NCBI GenBank assembly: GCA_027886185.1
Contig: WOAB01000127.1
Coordinates: forward strand, 868,001-932,000
Length of the DNA stretch: 64,000 nucleotides
Direction: 5' to 3'
Source of the DNA: Rheum nobile
Taxonomy: Eukaryota; Streptophyta; Magnoliopsida; Caryophyllales; Polygonaceae
Under the pieces are notes generated by a model, which saw nothing but the letters and a program-made list of their open reading frames with translations, was not told where the DNA came from and did no database searches. Positions 55,623 to 64,000 of the stretch are shown one piece after another; the stretch's first letter is position 1; every line of letters begins with the position of its first letter. The translations under genes and the position numbers were made by a program.

Positions 55623-56540
55623 ATGTTTTACCAGTCTATGGAGTTTGTGCCTGTGAAGGAGAACTCTCCCTGTAACGACGCCATTCTTATATGGAAGGGA
55701 ACCAGCTATCCTCTGTCCGCCAACCTAATTGTGTCTGCTCTAGGGATCGAGTCAAGGTCTGGGTTTGACATTCTGCCTCAAAATAAGGGATGGCCCAAAG
55801 GAAAGGGCTACAAATCCAAGGGAGCAGTGGTCAAGAAAATCTATGATGGCGCCTCCCCCTCATCTTTGGAGACAAAGGATCTCTCCATCGCAAACAAGTT
55901 GTTACACTTCTGGATCACCCGTAATCTGGTTCCCAGATAGGAGCACCGGAACAATGTTCTCATCACAGATGCCATCTACATGGACAAGGTGCTCTCTGGT
56001 GTTCAATTGGATCTCCCTCGCATTGTCTTAGCCCACATGCAGTTCTGCTCATCCCATGACTCCCATGCTTTACCCTTCCCTCACATCATCAAAAACATTC
56101 TCTCCAACCTTCACCAGTACCCAGTTGATCTGCCTGAGACAGTCTACAGCAAGTGTCTTACCATGGCCACAGTTCGGAAGTTGAAGACAAAGGGACAACA
56201 AGACCCCCCTTCTGAAGCTCAAGCTAAACTGCCTAAGGAAAAGGTCAGTTCCAAGGCCCCTTCTAGTTCCCAGCCACATCTTAACCCCTCTCAAGACTCC
56301 TCTACGATCCTTACTGCTCTGGATCGTATTGAAAAGGCTATGATGGTGGGCTCGACTGCTATCTCGGTCGCCCTCCATGATCAAGTAAGAGAGTTGGGGC
56401 GAATGAGTTCTGCTATTGCGGCTCTGGTAGAAGTTCTTCAGAAGGATTGGCAAGATGCAATCAGTGCTCATCAGGCCACGGGCCAAAATGTAGGAACTGT
56501 CGACAAAGATACTGAAGAGGAGGCCGCTGCTCTGCCATAG
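55623..56540 (+). pseudogene. K env-like third ORF, 5'-truncated
   Basis: Homologous to D 33815-34735. It lacks the Ser/Pro-rich N-terminus and begins within 'FYQSMEFVPVKENSPCNDAI'. It has the 'YPLSANLIVSALGI' block, 'LLHFWITRNLVPR', a TAG at 55938-55940, then 'LAHMQFCSSHDSHALPFPHIIKNIL' and an acidic helical tail ending at 56540. Same frame before and after the stop. The 3' LTR at 57137 follows after a 600-bp spacer, as in D. Function unknown to me. Confidence 0.75.
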
Positions 56541-57121
56541 GAACGCTTGTTCTGGTTCCCAGTGCTAAAACACCACAGCGTGCTAGTAGTTCCCCTTAGG
56601 ATCCTACTCCCCTCTTCTATCCTTTTATTGTCTTTCCTAAGATTGTTGTTGTTGTTGCCCTTGTGGTCTTTGTTTTGTTGTTGTTTTGTGTTGTCTTATG
56701 TCTTACCCGTCCTTGAACAATGATCAGTTTAAGCTTTAATGATTATCTTTTGGCTTCGTTTCTATGATTAATTTGCCTTTGCCTTAAGTTTTCATTATGC
56801 TTCTGTTATGGGTTTGATGCAATTGTATATTCTCTTGGATATCATGTTCTTAACTCGTACTTGATCTTTTCGATGATGTCAAAAGGGGGAAGAAAAGAAT
56901 AGGAACCTTGAACTTTGGAGACTACTGGACTGATAGGAACTCTGAACTAGTTCTACTTCTAAGGGGGAATTTGAAATAAACTCGTTCACCTGCTTAGGGG
57001 GAATTTGCAACCATTGAATGCTCTATCACTAATCCGTAATGTTGTAATCCCTTAAACTCAATATGGTCTCATAAAATTCAAAGTCCTATTATGTTGCCAG
57101 GTTTCTTGTATTTGTCATCAT
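56541..57121 (+). other. K 3' untranslated region
   Basis: Non-coding, similar to D 34736-35283, including the GGGGGAAGAA and AGGGGGAA stretches at about 56885 and 56963. Confidence 0.55.
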
Positions 57122-57136
57122 CAAAAAGGGGGAAAT
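57122..57136 (+). other. K polypurine tract
   Basis: CAAAAAGGGGGAAAT immediately before the LTR. Confidence 0.8.
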
Positions 57137-58258
57137 TGTTAGGAAACGGAACTCTGGAATTTAAGTTCCCCTGAGAGTTCCTTTCCTCAGTTTCTCTACT
57201 TTTGACGATGACAAATAATATGATACTAATGTTTTATCTCAAAGATGTGTTTTAAGGAACCACAGGAATTTACCGAAGGCAAGAAAGCCAAACAGGACAA
57301 GAGAACCAAAGGAACAAGACATAGGAAGGAACCCAGATGTGCCCAGAATCGAAGCTTGCGACATTGCGATTCCTGAGAAATCTGGGGACACACAACCTCG
57401 GACAAAAGTTGTTGAAAACGATTTGTCCAAAGCTTCCAAAAGCCTACCAATGTCCAGAACAAAACAACAAGATACCTAGAGACACTCTACCTCGGACAGA
57501 GACGATGAAAGCGACAGGACATAGAGATGTCACTGTCCAGAAGACAGTTCCCAAGCGGCCAGCTTGTTCAACCTCGGACGAAAGCTTTTGGACAACGACA
57601 CAACAAGACTCGTCTGAGGTGGTTGACCAACCAAGAGAGATTCTGAGCTGCCTAGGTTGTTTGCACATGTCAAGAACAACGTGGATCAAGAAGAACCACT
57701 CATCCTAGGGCAAGCTCAATCTGTGGGAACCCAGAGAGGATCGAGCTGCGAAGAATCCTCTATAAAAGGAAGACTAACCCAAGGGTTATCTTCAAGCACT
57801 CAGACACGACTCACACTCATTAGCAAATATCTAGTGTGAACCTCCAAACAAGAACATCAAAGCAAACAGAGATCAAGAGGAACCAGTCAAGGAAGAAGAG
57901 CTGAGTGCTAAGTTCCTGTGACTGTAAGTGATAGTTCCTAGGTGCAAAAGTCTGTTTCTTGGATTGATTATTGATTGTGTTAAGTTATCTAGGATTGTCT
58001 AACTGTGTGTAAGACAAAGGAACTGTGTGTTCGTTCCTAGGATAAGCTGTAACCAAAAGAGATAAAAAATCAAGAAGTAGATTTGAAATCCTTTCGAAAG
58101 AAAGGTAGTGGTTTTTATCCTGGATTGCTAGTTGGCAGTCAAAGGTTTCCACTATAAGGAACTTGTCAGTTGTTTGATTGTTTATTTCCGCTGCGAAAGG
58201 AACTGAGAATTGATATTCTGAGTTCCTTAAGTTTTTATCTAACAATCACGATCCTACA
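57137..58258 (+). repeat. LTR shared by K (3') and L (5')
   Basis: 1122 bp, TGTTAGGAAA...ATCCTACA. The left side is K's polypurine tract, the right side L's primer site, and no target duplication is visible at either edge, so it belongs to both. TATAAAAG at 57761-57768. Confidence 0.88.
57761..57768 (+). promoter_or_regulatory. TATA box of the L LTR
   Basis: TATAAAAG, in the same place as the TATATAAG of D. Confidence 0.55.
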
Positions 58259-58260
58259 AT

Positions 58261-58272
58261 TGGTATCAGAGC
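58261..58272 (+). other. L primer binding site (tRNA-iMet)
   Basis: TGGTATCAGAGC two bases after the LTR. Confidence 0.88.
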
Positions 58273-58309
58273 AGGAAAGGCTCTAGATCTTTGATAAAGT
58301 TTGCAGATT

Positions 58310-60334
58310 ATGTCTCAACCAAGCAAGTTTGAGCTCAGAATATCCACCAACAAGCCACATCTTCGCAAGAAAGGAGAAGAAACATGGTGGGAAAAGTGCA
58401 TGGAAAGCCACATCAAGACCAACGACTATCAATGCTGGAGGATAGTCGAAAATGGAGATGGCCACGTCGATCTTACCATGAAGGAAGAAGATTGGAAACC
58501 AGAACATTATGTCATCATGGAGAAGAATGCCAAGGCAAGACAGTTCATCCTCAATGGATTGGACAGAGAGGACATGGACAAAGTCATAGGCATCAAGACG
58601 GTCAAGGAGATGTGGAAAGCTCTCAAGGAGATGCATGAAGGAAGTGAGGAACTAAAGCAAAGCAGAAAATTTGCTTTGGAAGGAGAATACCACACCTTCA
58701 AAATGATGGAAACTGAGACCATCTCAGAGTACTACTCTCGCTTCAACAGATTAATTGGAAAGTTGACGGCGGCGAGAGTTGATCTTGATGAAGTCTCCAA
58801 GTCCTTGGTGATTATCAATGGACTCAACTCCAAGTTCACCCTTCTCAAGGGAATCATGAAGAACACTCCAGGCATCCAATCCTTTCCCTTGACCCAAGTC
58901 ATAGGGAAACTGGAAGTTGAAGAAGGAGAGCACACTAAAGCCAATGCCGATAAGAAACTGGAGAAAGGAATCGCTCTTAAGATCTCCAAAGCCTTCTCAA
59001 GGCTCGAGATGGAGCAAGAGAACTCAGACCTGGAAGAAGAGGAGGACGAGCTAACAGCCCTCTTCTCTAAGAATATCAAAAAATTCTTTGTGAATGGAAG
59101 ATTCCAAAAGGGCAGTTCCTCCTACAATGGACCCATAAGGGATCTTAAGGAAGTCTCTTGTTACGAGTGCAAAGAGAAGGGACACTATGCCAAGAACTGT
59201 CCCAACAAGGAAGAAGAAAAACCTCAGAGAAAGAAGGCTCTTGTAGCCTCATGGGGAGAAGACTCAGATGAGGAACTGGATGTGAGCGGCTTCTCTGGAG
59301 GAAGATGTCTCATGGCAAAAGGAGACTCAAGCGACTCAGAAGACCTTGAGGTAACTTCTGATGATCTCTTAAAATCCCTAGTTGAGTGTGATAAGAAACA
59401 ACTTCTTAAGATCATAAAGAAACTAGGAAAGGAAACTAGTTCCCTTCAACAGAAACTAGATGATTGTGAAGATGAAATTGCTTGCTTGACTGTTGAGAAT
59501 TCTGTTTGGAGTAAGAAACTTGATGAAACTGAGAAAGACCTAGCTGAGACTCACTCCAAACTCATTGATATTAGGAATGTGCATGCTAGTCACCTTAGAA
59601 CCTGCAAATCTTGTGATGAAACTAGCATAGATTCTATCAAAGTTCCCTTGCATGCTAACCCACCTGGAAATGACATCCTTCAATCCATAATTGATAGGTT
59701 AGACACTCTCACTAATTCCATTAATGAAAAAATGATAAATCAAACTGTTTTTGTGAGACAACGCCATGGAATAGGATATGTCAATAATAAAGGGAACAAT
59801 GATGCTGAAGAAGAAAAGGCTAGGCGAGAACTTGTTGAGATGAATGAGAATCTCAGTATTGCTCTTGCCACTTCTCGTGATAGGAATCAATTCCTATCAG
59901 AGAAGATCATGGTCCTTGAGAACAAGGCTGAGGTTGACAAACGTCTCAATGAAGGCTCTCAAAGTCCTAAGAAGGAACCAAAGGGAAAAGAAAAGACGGT
60001 TCCTGAAAACCAATGGTTCACCAACTCATTTGCTCACAAAAGATATATTGACATGGCCCATAGCAAGGTTAGAAACAATGTTGATTTTAACAAAAGGAAA
60101 ATTGAAAAACCTTTTAGGCCAGGAAAAGGAAAATATGGACATGTTGTTTACAATCGTTTGTGTACCTACTGTGGTAAGAATGGTCATTACAACACTGAAT
60201 GTACTAAGAAAAGGAACTTTGAAAAGGAGAAAAGTACTCATTACCATGAAAGGAACCAGTTCCCTGGTTACTCACAGACTCGGAATGCTAATCCCCCCAG
60301 TAAAGCCAAGCTTCGCTGGGTTCAGAAATCTTAG
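58310..60334 (+). CDS. L Gag (intact)
   Basis: 674 residues from ATG 58310 (MSQPSKFELR); the open frame extends a few codons upstream but only through leader. N-terminal Gag domain to about residue 230; first zinc knuckle CYECKEKGHYAKNC at residues about 284-297; Ser/Asp/Glu-rich and coiled-coil-like region 330-600; second knuckle CTYCGKNGHYNTEC at about 618-631; basic C-terminus. It ends at TAG 60332-60334, and the same frame continues into protease. Near-identical in layout to F Gag. It would form the particle and bind RNA through the two knuckles. Confidence 0.92.
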   Translation: MSQPSKFELRISTNKPHLRKKGEETWWEKCMESHIKTNDYQCWRIVENGDGHVDLTMKEEDWKPEHYVIMEKNAKARQFILNGLDREDMDKVIGIKTVKEMWKALKEMHEGSEELKQSRKFALEGEYHTFKMMETETISEYYSRFNRLIGKLTAARVDLDEVSKSLVIINGLNSKFTLLKGIMKNTPGIQSFPLTQVIGKLEVEEGEHTKANADKKLEKGIALKISKAFSRLEMEQENSDLEEEEDELTALFSKNIKKFFVNGRFQKGSSSYNGPIRDLKEVSCYECKEKGHYAKNCPNKEEEKPQRKKALVASWGEDSDEELDVSGFSGGRCLMAKGDSSDSEDLEVTSDDLLKSLVECDKKQLLKIIKKLGKETSSLQQKLDDCEDEIACLTVENSVWSKKLDETEKDLAETHSKLIDIRNVHASHLRTCKSCDETSIDSIKVPLHANPPGNDILQSIIDRLDTLTNSINEKMINQTVFVRQRHGIGYVNNKGNNDAEEEKARRELVEMNENLSIALATSRDRNQFLSEKIMVLENKAEVDKRLNEGSQSPKKEPKGKEKTVPENQWFTNSFAHKRYIDMAHSKVRNNVDFNKRKIEKPFRPGKGKYGHVVYNRLCTYCGKNGHYNTECTKKRNFEKEKSTHYHERNQFPGYSQTRNANPPSKAKLRWVQKS

Positions 60335-63300
60335 TTCCCTTGTGTGCAGAAAGAAGAGAGGCAACCCCAACTATGGTACATTGACAGTGGTTGCTCATGC
60401 CATATGACCGGAAGAAGAAATCAAATGACCTCTCTTCAACCTCTCCAAGGAGGAAATATATCCTTTGGAGACAAAAGCAAAGGGAAAATCTGTGGAATAG
60501 GAACTGTGAAACTCAACGATCACATTTAGGTAAACAAAGTTCACCTTGTTGATAATCTTGGTTTTGACCTAATTAGTGTGTCACAGCTGTGTGATCAAGG
60601 AGACAATGAAGTTAGATTCAGATCAAACGAATGTTCAGTCCTTGACTCCTCGGGACAAATCATCCTAAAAGGGAAAAGATTTAATAATGTCTACATAATT
60701 GACCCATCCTTTGTTCCCAAGGAGAAACTTTGTCTTTCAACTGTGAATGACCAAGCTGATTTGTGGCATCAACACCTCGGTCATGCTAGCACCAAGCTGA
60801 TTCAAAAGCTACACTCAAAGGAGCTAGTCAGAGGATTGCCAAAGCTAAGTGGCACATCTAAGGAACTGTGCTCTGACTGTATAAAAGGGAAACAGGCTCG
60901 TAGTTCCTTCAAGTCCAAGAACATGGTAAGCACCTCAAGGCCTCTTGAACTCATCCACATGGATTTGTGTGGACCCATGAGAGTTCAGAGCCTAGGAGGG
61001 AACAGGTATATCTTTATTCTTGTCGATGACTTCTTTCGCTTTACTTGGACCATCTTTATTAAATCTAAGAGTGAAGTTATTGACCGCTTTAAAGATCTGG
61101 TTCCCTTGTTAGAAAAATCTCTTGATTGTTCACTCAATGCTATTTGGTCTGACCATGGTACCGAATTCGAAAATGGAGAATTTCTAACCTTTTGCAGTGA
61201 GCATGGCATCGATCACAACTTCTCTGCACCATACACTCCTCAACAGAATGAAGTAGTAGAAAGGAAGAACAGGACCTTGGAGGACATGGCTCGAACTATG
61301 CTGATCTCAAGTGGGCTCTCCCAATCATTTTGGGCTGAGGCGATCAACACAGCGTGCTACATCATCAATAGAGCCATGCTTCGCCCAATCACAGAGAAGA
61401 CACCCTATGAACTCCTAAGAGGAAGAGTTCCCAACATTTCACATCTGAGAGTGTTCGGATGCAAATGCTTTGTGCACAACAATGGGAAGGACAATCTTGG
61501 CAAGTTCGACCCAAGAAGTGATGAAGGAATCTTCATTGGTTATGCCTCAGGCAGTAAGGCATACAAGGTCTTCAACAAAAGGACTAAAAAGGTAGAAGAA
61601 AGTATTCATGTTATTTTTAATGAAAAATCACTTGGAAAGATTGTGCAGAACATCACCAGTTCCTTTGAAGACCCATTTCCCAAGTCATCTCAAGAAGATC
61701 TAGATGAAGATGTCACTCCTCCCAGTTCATGTCCTACTGATCGGAACCCTCCAATGGCTCCCCCACCGGTTCCCATGGATAATGAACAACAATCCATTTC
61801 TGGGAACCATGAGCATGACGACAACATCTGTGGAGATTTCAATGATTCATCTTCCCACATGATCTTCAATGGAGAAGGTGATCCTAACAAGGAAGCTGAA
61901 TGCTCAACTCAGAATGTCTCCACATCAAATGCTCTGGCTTCCAACAGAGAAAGAAGAGTCGTCAAGCCTCCAGTCAGGTATGAACATCTAACCTTCTTTG
62001 CTTTTAATGCCTTTCTGTCTATTGTGGAACCAAAGAACATAGGTGAAGCACTGAAGGATGCGGACTGGATCCAAGCTATGCAAGAAGAGCTTCATCAGTT
62101 TGAAAGGAACAAAGTATGGCATCTAGTTCCCCGTCCCAAGGATAAACACATCATAGGAACTAGATGGGTCTTCAGAAACAAGCTGGATGATACAGGAGCT
62201 GTGATAAGGAACAAAGCAAGACTTGTTGCTCAAGGATACAATCAACAAGAAGGCATCGACTATGATGAAACCTATGCTCCAGTGGCAAGGATTGAGGCAA
62301 TAAGATTGTTGATTGCCTTCGCATCACACAAAGGGTTCAAGTTGTTCCAAATGGATGTTAAGACGGCCTTCCTCAATGGAATTCTTCAAGAAGAAGTCTA
62401 TGTGAAGCAACCTCCAGGTTTTGAAGATGATGATCATCCAGATCATGTCTACTTTCTAGACAAGGCACTCTATGGCCTCAAGCAAGCTCCCAGAGCTTGG
62501 TATGATCGTCTTGCCCAGTTCCTACTCTCAAATGGCTACAGGCATGGAATTATTGATAAGACTCTCTTCATCCTAGAAGAAGAAGGTAACATCTTAGTGG
62601 TTCAAATCTATGTTGATGATATCATTTTTGGTTCCATTAACCTGTCCCTTGTAGACAAGTTCAAAGACTTGATGAGCAGTGAATATGAAATGAGTTTAAT
62701 TGGGGAACTCACATTCTTCCTCGGATTACAAATCACTCAAAAGGAAGATGGCATTCAAATCCATCAATAGAAGTATGTCAGAGAACTACTGAAGAAGTTC
62801 AAAATGGATTCATGCAAGCCTCTCTCCACTCCCATATCCACCATTGCCCATTTGGATAAGGATCACTCGAGTCCTCTAGTGGAGGAGAAGCTCTATAGAG
62901 GTATGATAGGCTCACTCATGTACCTAACCGCTAGTCGACCAGACATTGTCTTTGCTGTTGGCTTGTGTGCTAAGTTCCAATCTTGTCCGAGAGAAACCCA
63001 CTTGGATGCTGTGAAGAGAATACTTCGATATCTCAAGGGAATGGACGATCTCTGCATTTGGTACCCCAAAGAATGTCCCTTTGAGCTCATGGGTTTCACT
63101 GATGCTGATTATGCTGGATTTTTGGTGGATAGAAAGAGCACTTCTGGAATGGCACAGTTCCTAGGCCCTTGCCTTGTGTCATGGGGATCAAAGAAACAAG
63201 TTTCAGTCTCCCTCTCCACCACAGAATCCGAGTACATTACGGCTGCCTCCTGCTGTTCCCAACTTCTCTGGCTAAAGCAACAACTCACGGACTTTGGTAT

Positions 63301-63556
63301 GTCTTATGGCCCTCTCACTATTCTTTGTGATAACACTAGTGCCATAAACATCTCTAAGAATCTTGTGCATCATACTAGGACCAAGCATATTGACATAAGA
63401 CATCATTTTCTTAGAGATCATGTTGAGAAGGGAAACATCATTATGAAATTTTGTAGAACTGAAGATCATGTTGCAGATATATTCACCAAGGCATTGAATA
63501 GAGTTCCTTTCGAGAACCTTAGATTGGAACTAGGATTGATTCCTATTACTCAGTAG
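60335..63556 (+). pseudogene. L Pol: protease, integrase, reverse transcriptase, RNase H
   Basis: One frame in phase with Gag, with stops at 60527-60529 and 62768-62770. Protease Asp-Ser-Gly in 'YIDSGCSCHMTG' (about 60375). Integrase zinc module 'WHQHLGHAS' to 'CSDCIKGK' (60760-60890), core Asp in 'HMDLCGPM' (60957), Asp in 'WSDHGTEF' (61148), Glu in 'QQNEVVERKN' (61240-61270). RT: 'RWVFRNKLDD', 'QMDVKTAFLNG', 'YGLKQAPRAWY', catalytic 'YVDDIIF' (62610). RNase H: 'FTDADYAG' (63096), 'TTESEYI' (63220), 'ILCDNTSAI' (63322) and 'DIFTKAL'. All catalytic residues are intact; F has Lys where the first stop lies. Only the nonsense codons mark it as inactive. Confidence 0.92.
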
Positions 63557-64000
63557 TGACCTCAGTTCAAAGAATTATTTCCAGTTCCCCTGATTGACTA
63601 GTTTAAGATATTTAACTTGTTGAGTCTTGATGTCCTTGTGTTATATCTTTTGCTATAAACCCCTCTTGTCATAATTGTTTCTTAAAAAGGCTTAGATTAA
63701 ATTTTTCTGGATCGTCTCCTTTTGGTCCTCATTATTCTTTTAATTCCTCATTGCTCAAGTTTTCTTGTTGGCCCAAAAGTCACAATCTGATCATATATCT
63801 TTCCCAACAATACAAGCCGAAATGATGATTGTGTACTAAGACCCACCCTTGCCTCATTGCTCAAGTTAATTCTCTATGATCCATCTCTAAAACCCTCTCT
63901 GAGAATTATTGTACAATGCGATAAAGAGCCTACCCTGATTCCTTTTATGGGAACATACTCTTTGCTTCCATTATGTTAACCCACATCAAAGGTTCTCATA
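63557..64000 (+). other. L pol-to-env spacer
   Basis: Non-coding; matches D 32296-32760. No gene before the window end. Confidence 0.6.

Larger units (their letters stand above)
57137..64000 (+). mobile_element. Element L: SIRE/Maximus-type Ty1/copia element, running off the window
   Basis: 5' LTR, primer site, open Gag and pol with RT, integrase and RNase H in copia order (protease, integrase, RT, RNase H). Its env-like ORF and 3' LTR would lie beyond 64000. Confidence 0.9.

Noticed and set aside
1..64000. tRNA, rRNA, CRISPR arrays, bacterial operons
   Set aside because: None seen; the only tRNA-like text is primer binding sites, and the repeats are LTRs or MITE parts.
1..64000. Centromeric location, from the CRM-like elements
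   Set aside because: CRM elements favour centromeres, but no satellite array is present and SIRE/Athila occur widely, so location cannot be claimed.

Overview
This window is plant nuclear DNA, almost certainly from a eudicot, and is built almost entirely of LTR retrotransposons inserted into one another. The evidence is SIRE/Maximus-type Ty1/copia elements with env-like third ORFs, Athila-type Ty3/gypsy elements with tRNA-Asp-like primer sites, CRM-like Ty3/gypsy elements with initiator-Met primer sites, a hAT-type MITE, and no recognisable intact host gene. Species cannot be told from the sequence.

Layout, outermost to innermost. A relic LTR (about 1-1182 and 52634-53590) was hit by CRM-like element A (1183-52633, + strand, target duplication CCATG), now stretched to 51 kb. 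Inside A lie: B (3087-10846, +, Athila-like, GCTAC); solo LTR I (11548-13002, GGAGA); solo LTR J (13897-14773, CCTTT); C (15525-41572, -, Athila-like, GATGC); and H (42241-50934, -, a non-coding LARD-like element, AGCGG). Inside C lie SIRE-type D (18242-36411, +, GCCTT) and solo LTR G (38484-40754, AACAG). Inside D lie CRM-like E (19721-27506, -, CAAG) and a truncated minus-strand SIRE, F (about 28236-31926). Target duplications flank every element except F, so the order of insertion can be read directly.

Right of A: the rest of the relic LTR carrying a hAT-type MITE (53046-53469), a weak F-box-like remnant, a foldback hairpin element (54711-54988), a broken copia LTR piece (55132-55618), then SIRE sequence in which one LTR (57137-58258) serves an upstream env-like remnant (K) and a downstream nearly complete gag-pol (L, 58310-63556) that runs to near the window end.

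Coding content is retroelement Gag, protease, reverse transcriptase, RNase H, integrase and env-like proteins. Gag of F and L is open; pol of L has two premature stops plus the gag-pol UAG; E is one gag-pol frame broken by three stops. B and C keep Gag/protease remnants but no RT or integrase, so they would need proteins from another element.

The most unusual signal is a set of short, GC-rich, dyad-symmetric DNA words, different in each element family, repeated in LTRs and also inside the gag frame and UTRs (CCGCGGTGG-type in B, TTCCGCGRTCGCGGAA-type in C and G, CACGGTTTGTCACAAACCGTG-like in I). Two LTR pairs differ by loss or gain of one word unit. A 30-nt segment with a GAAA-tetraloop hairpin and a 14-nt hairpin are identical in B and C although the elements are otherwise diverged.
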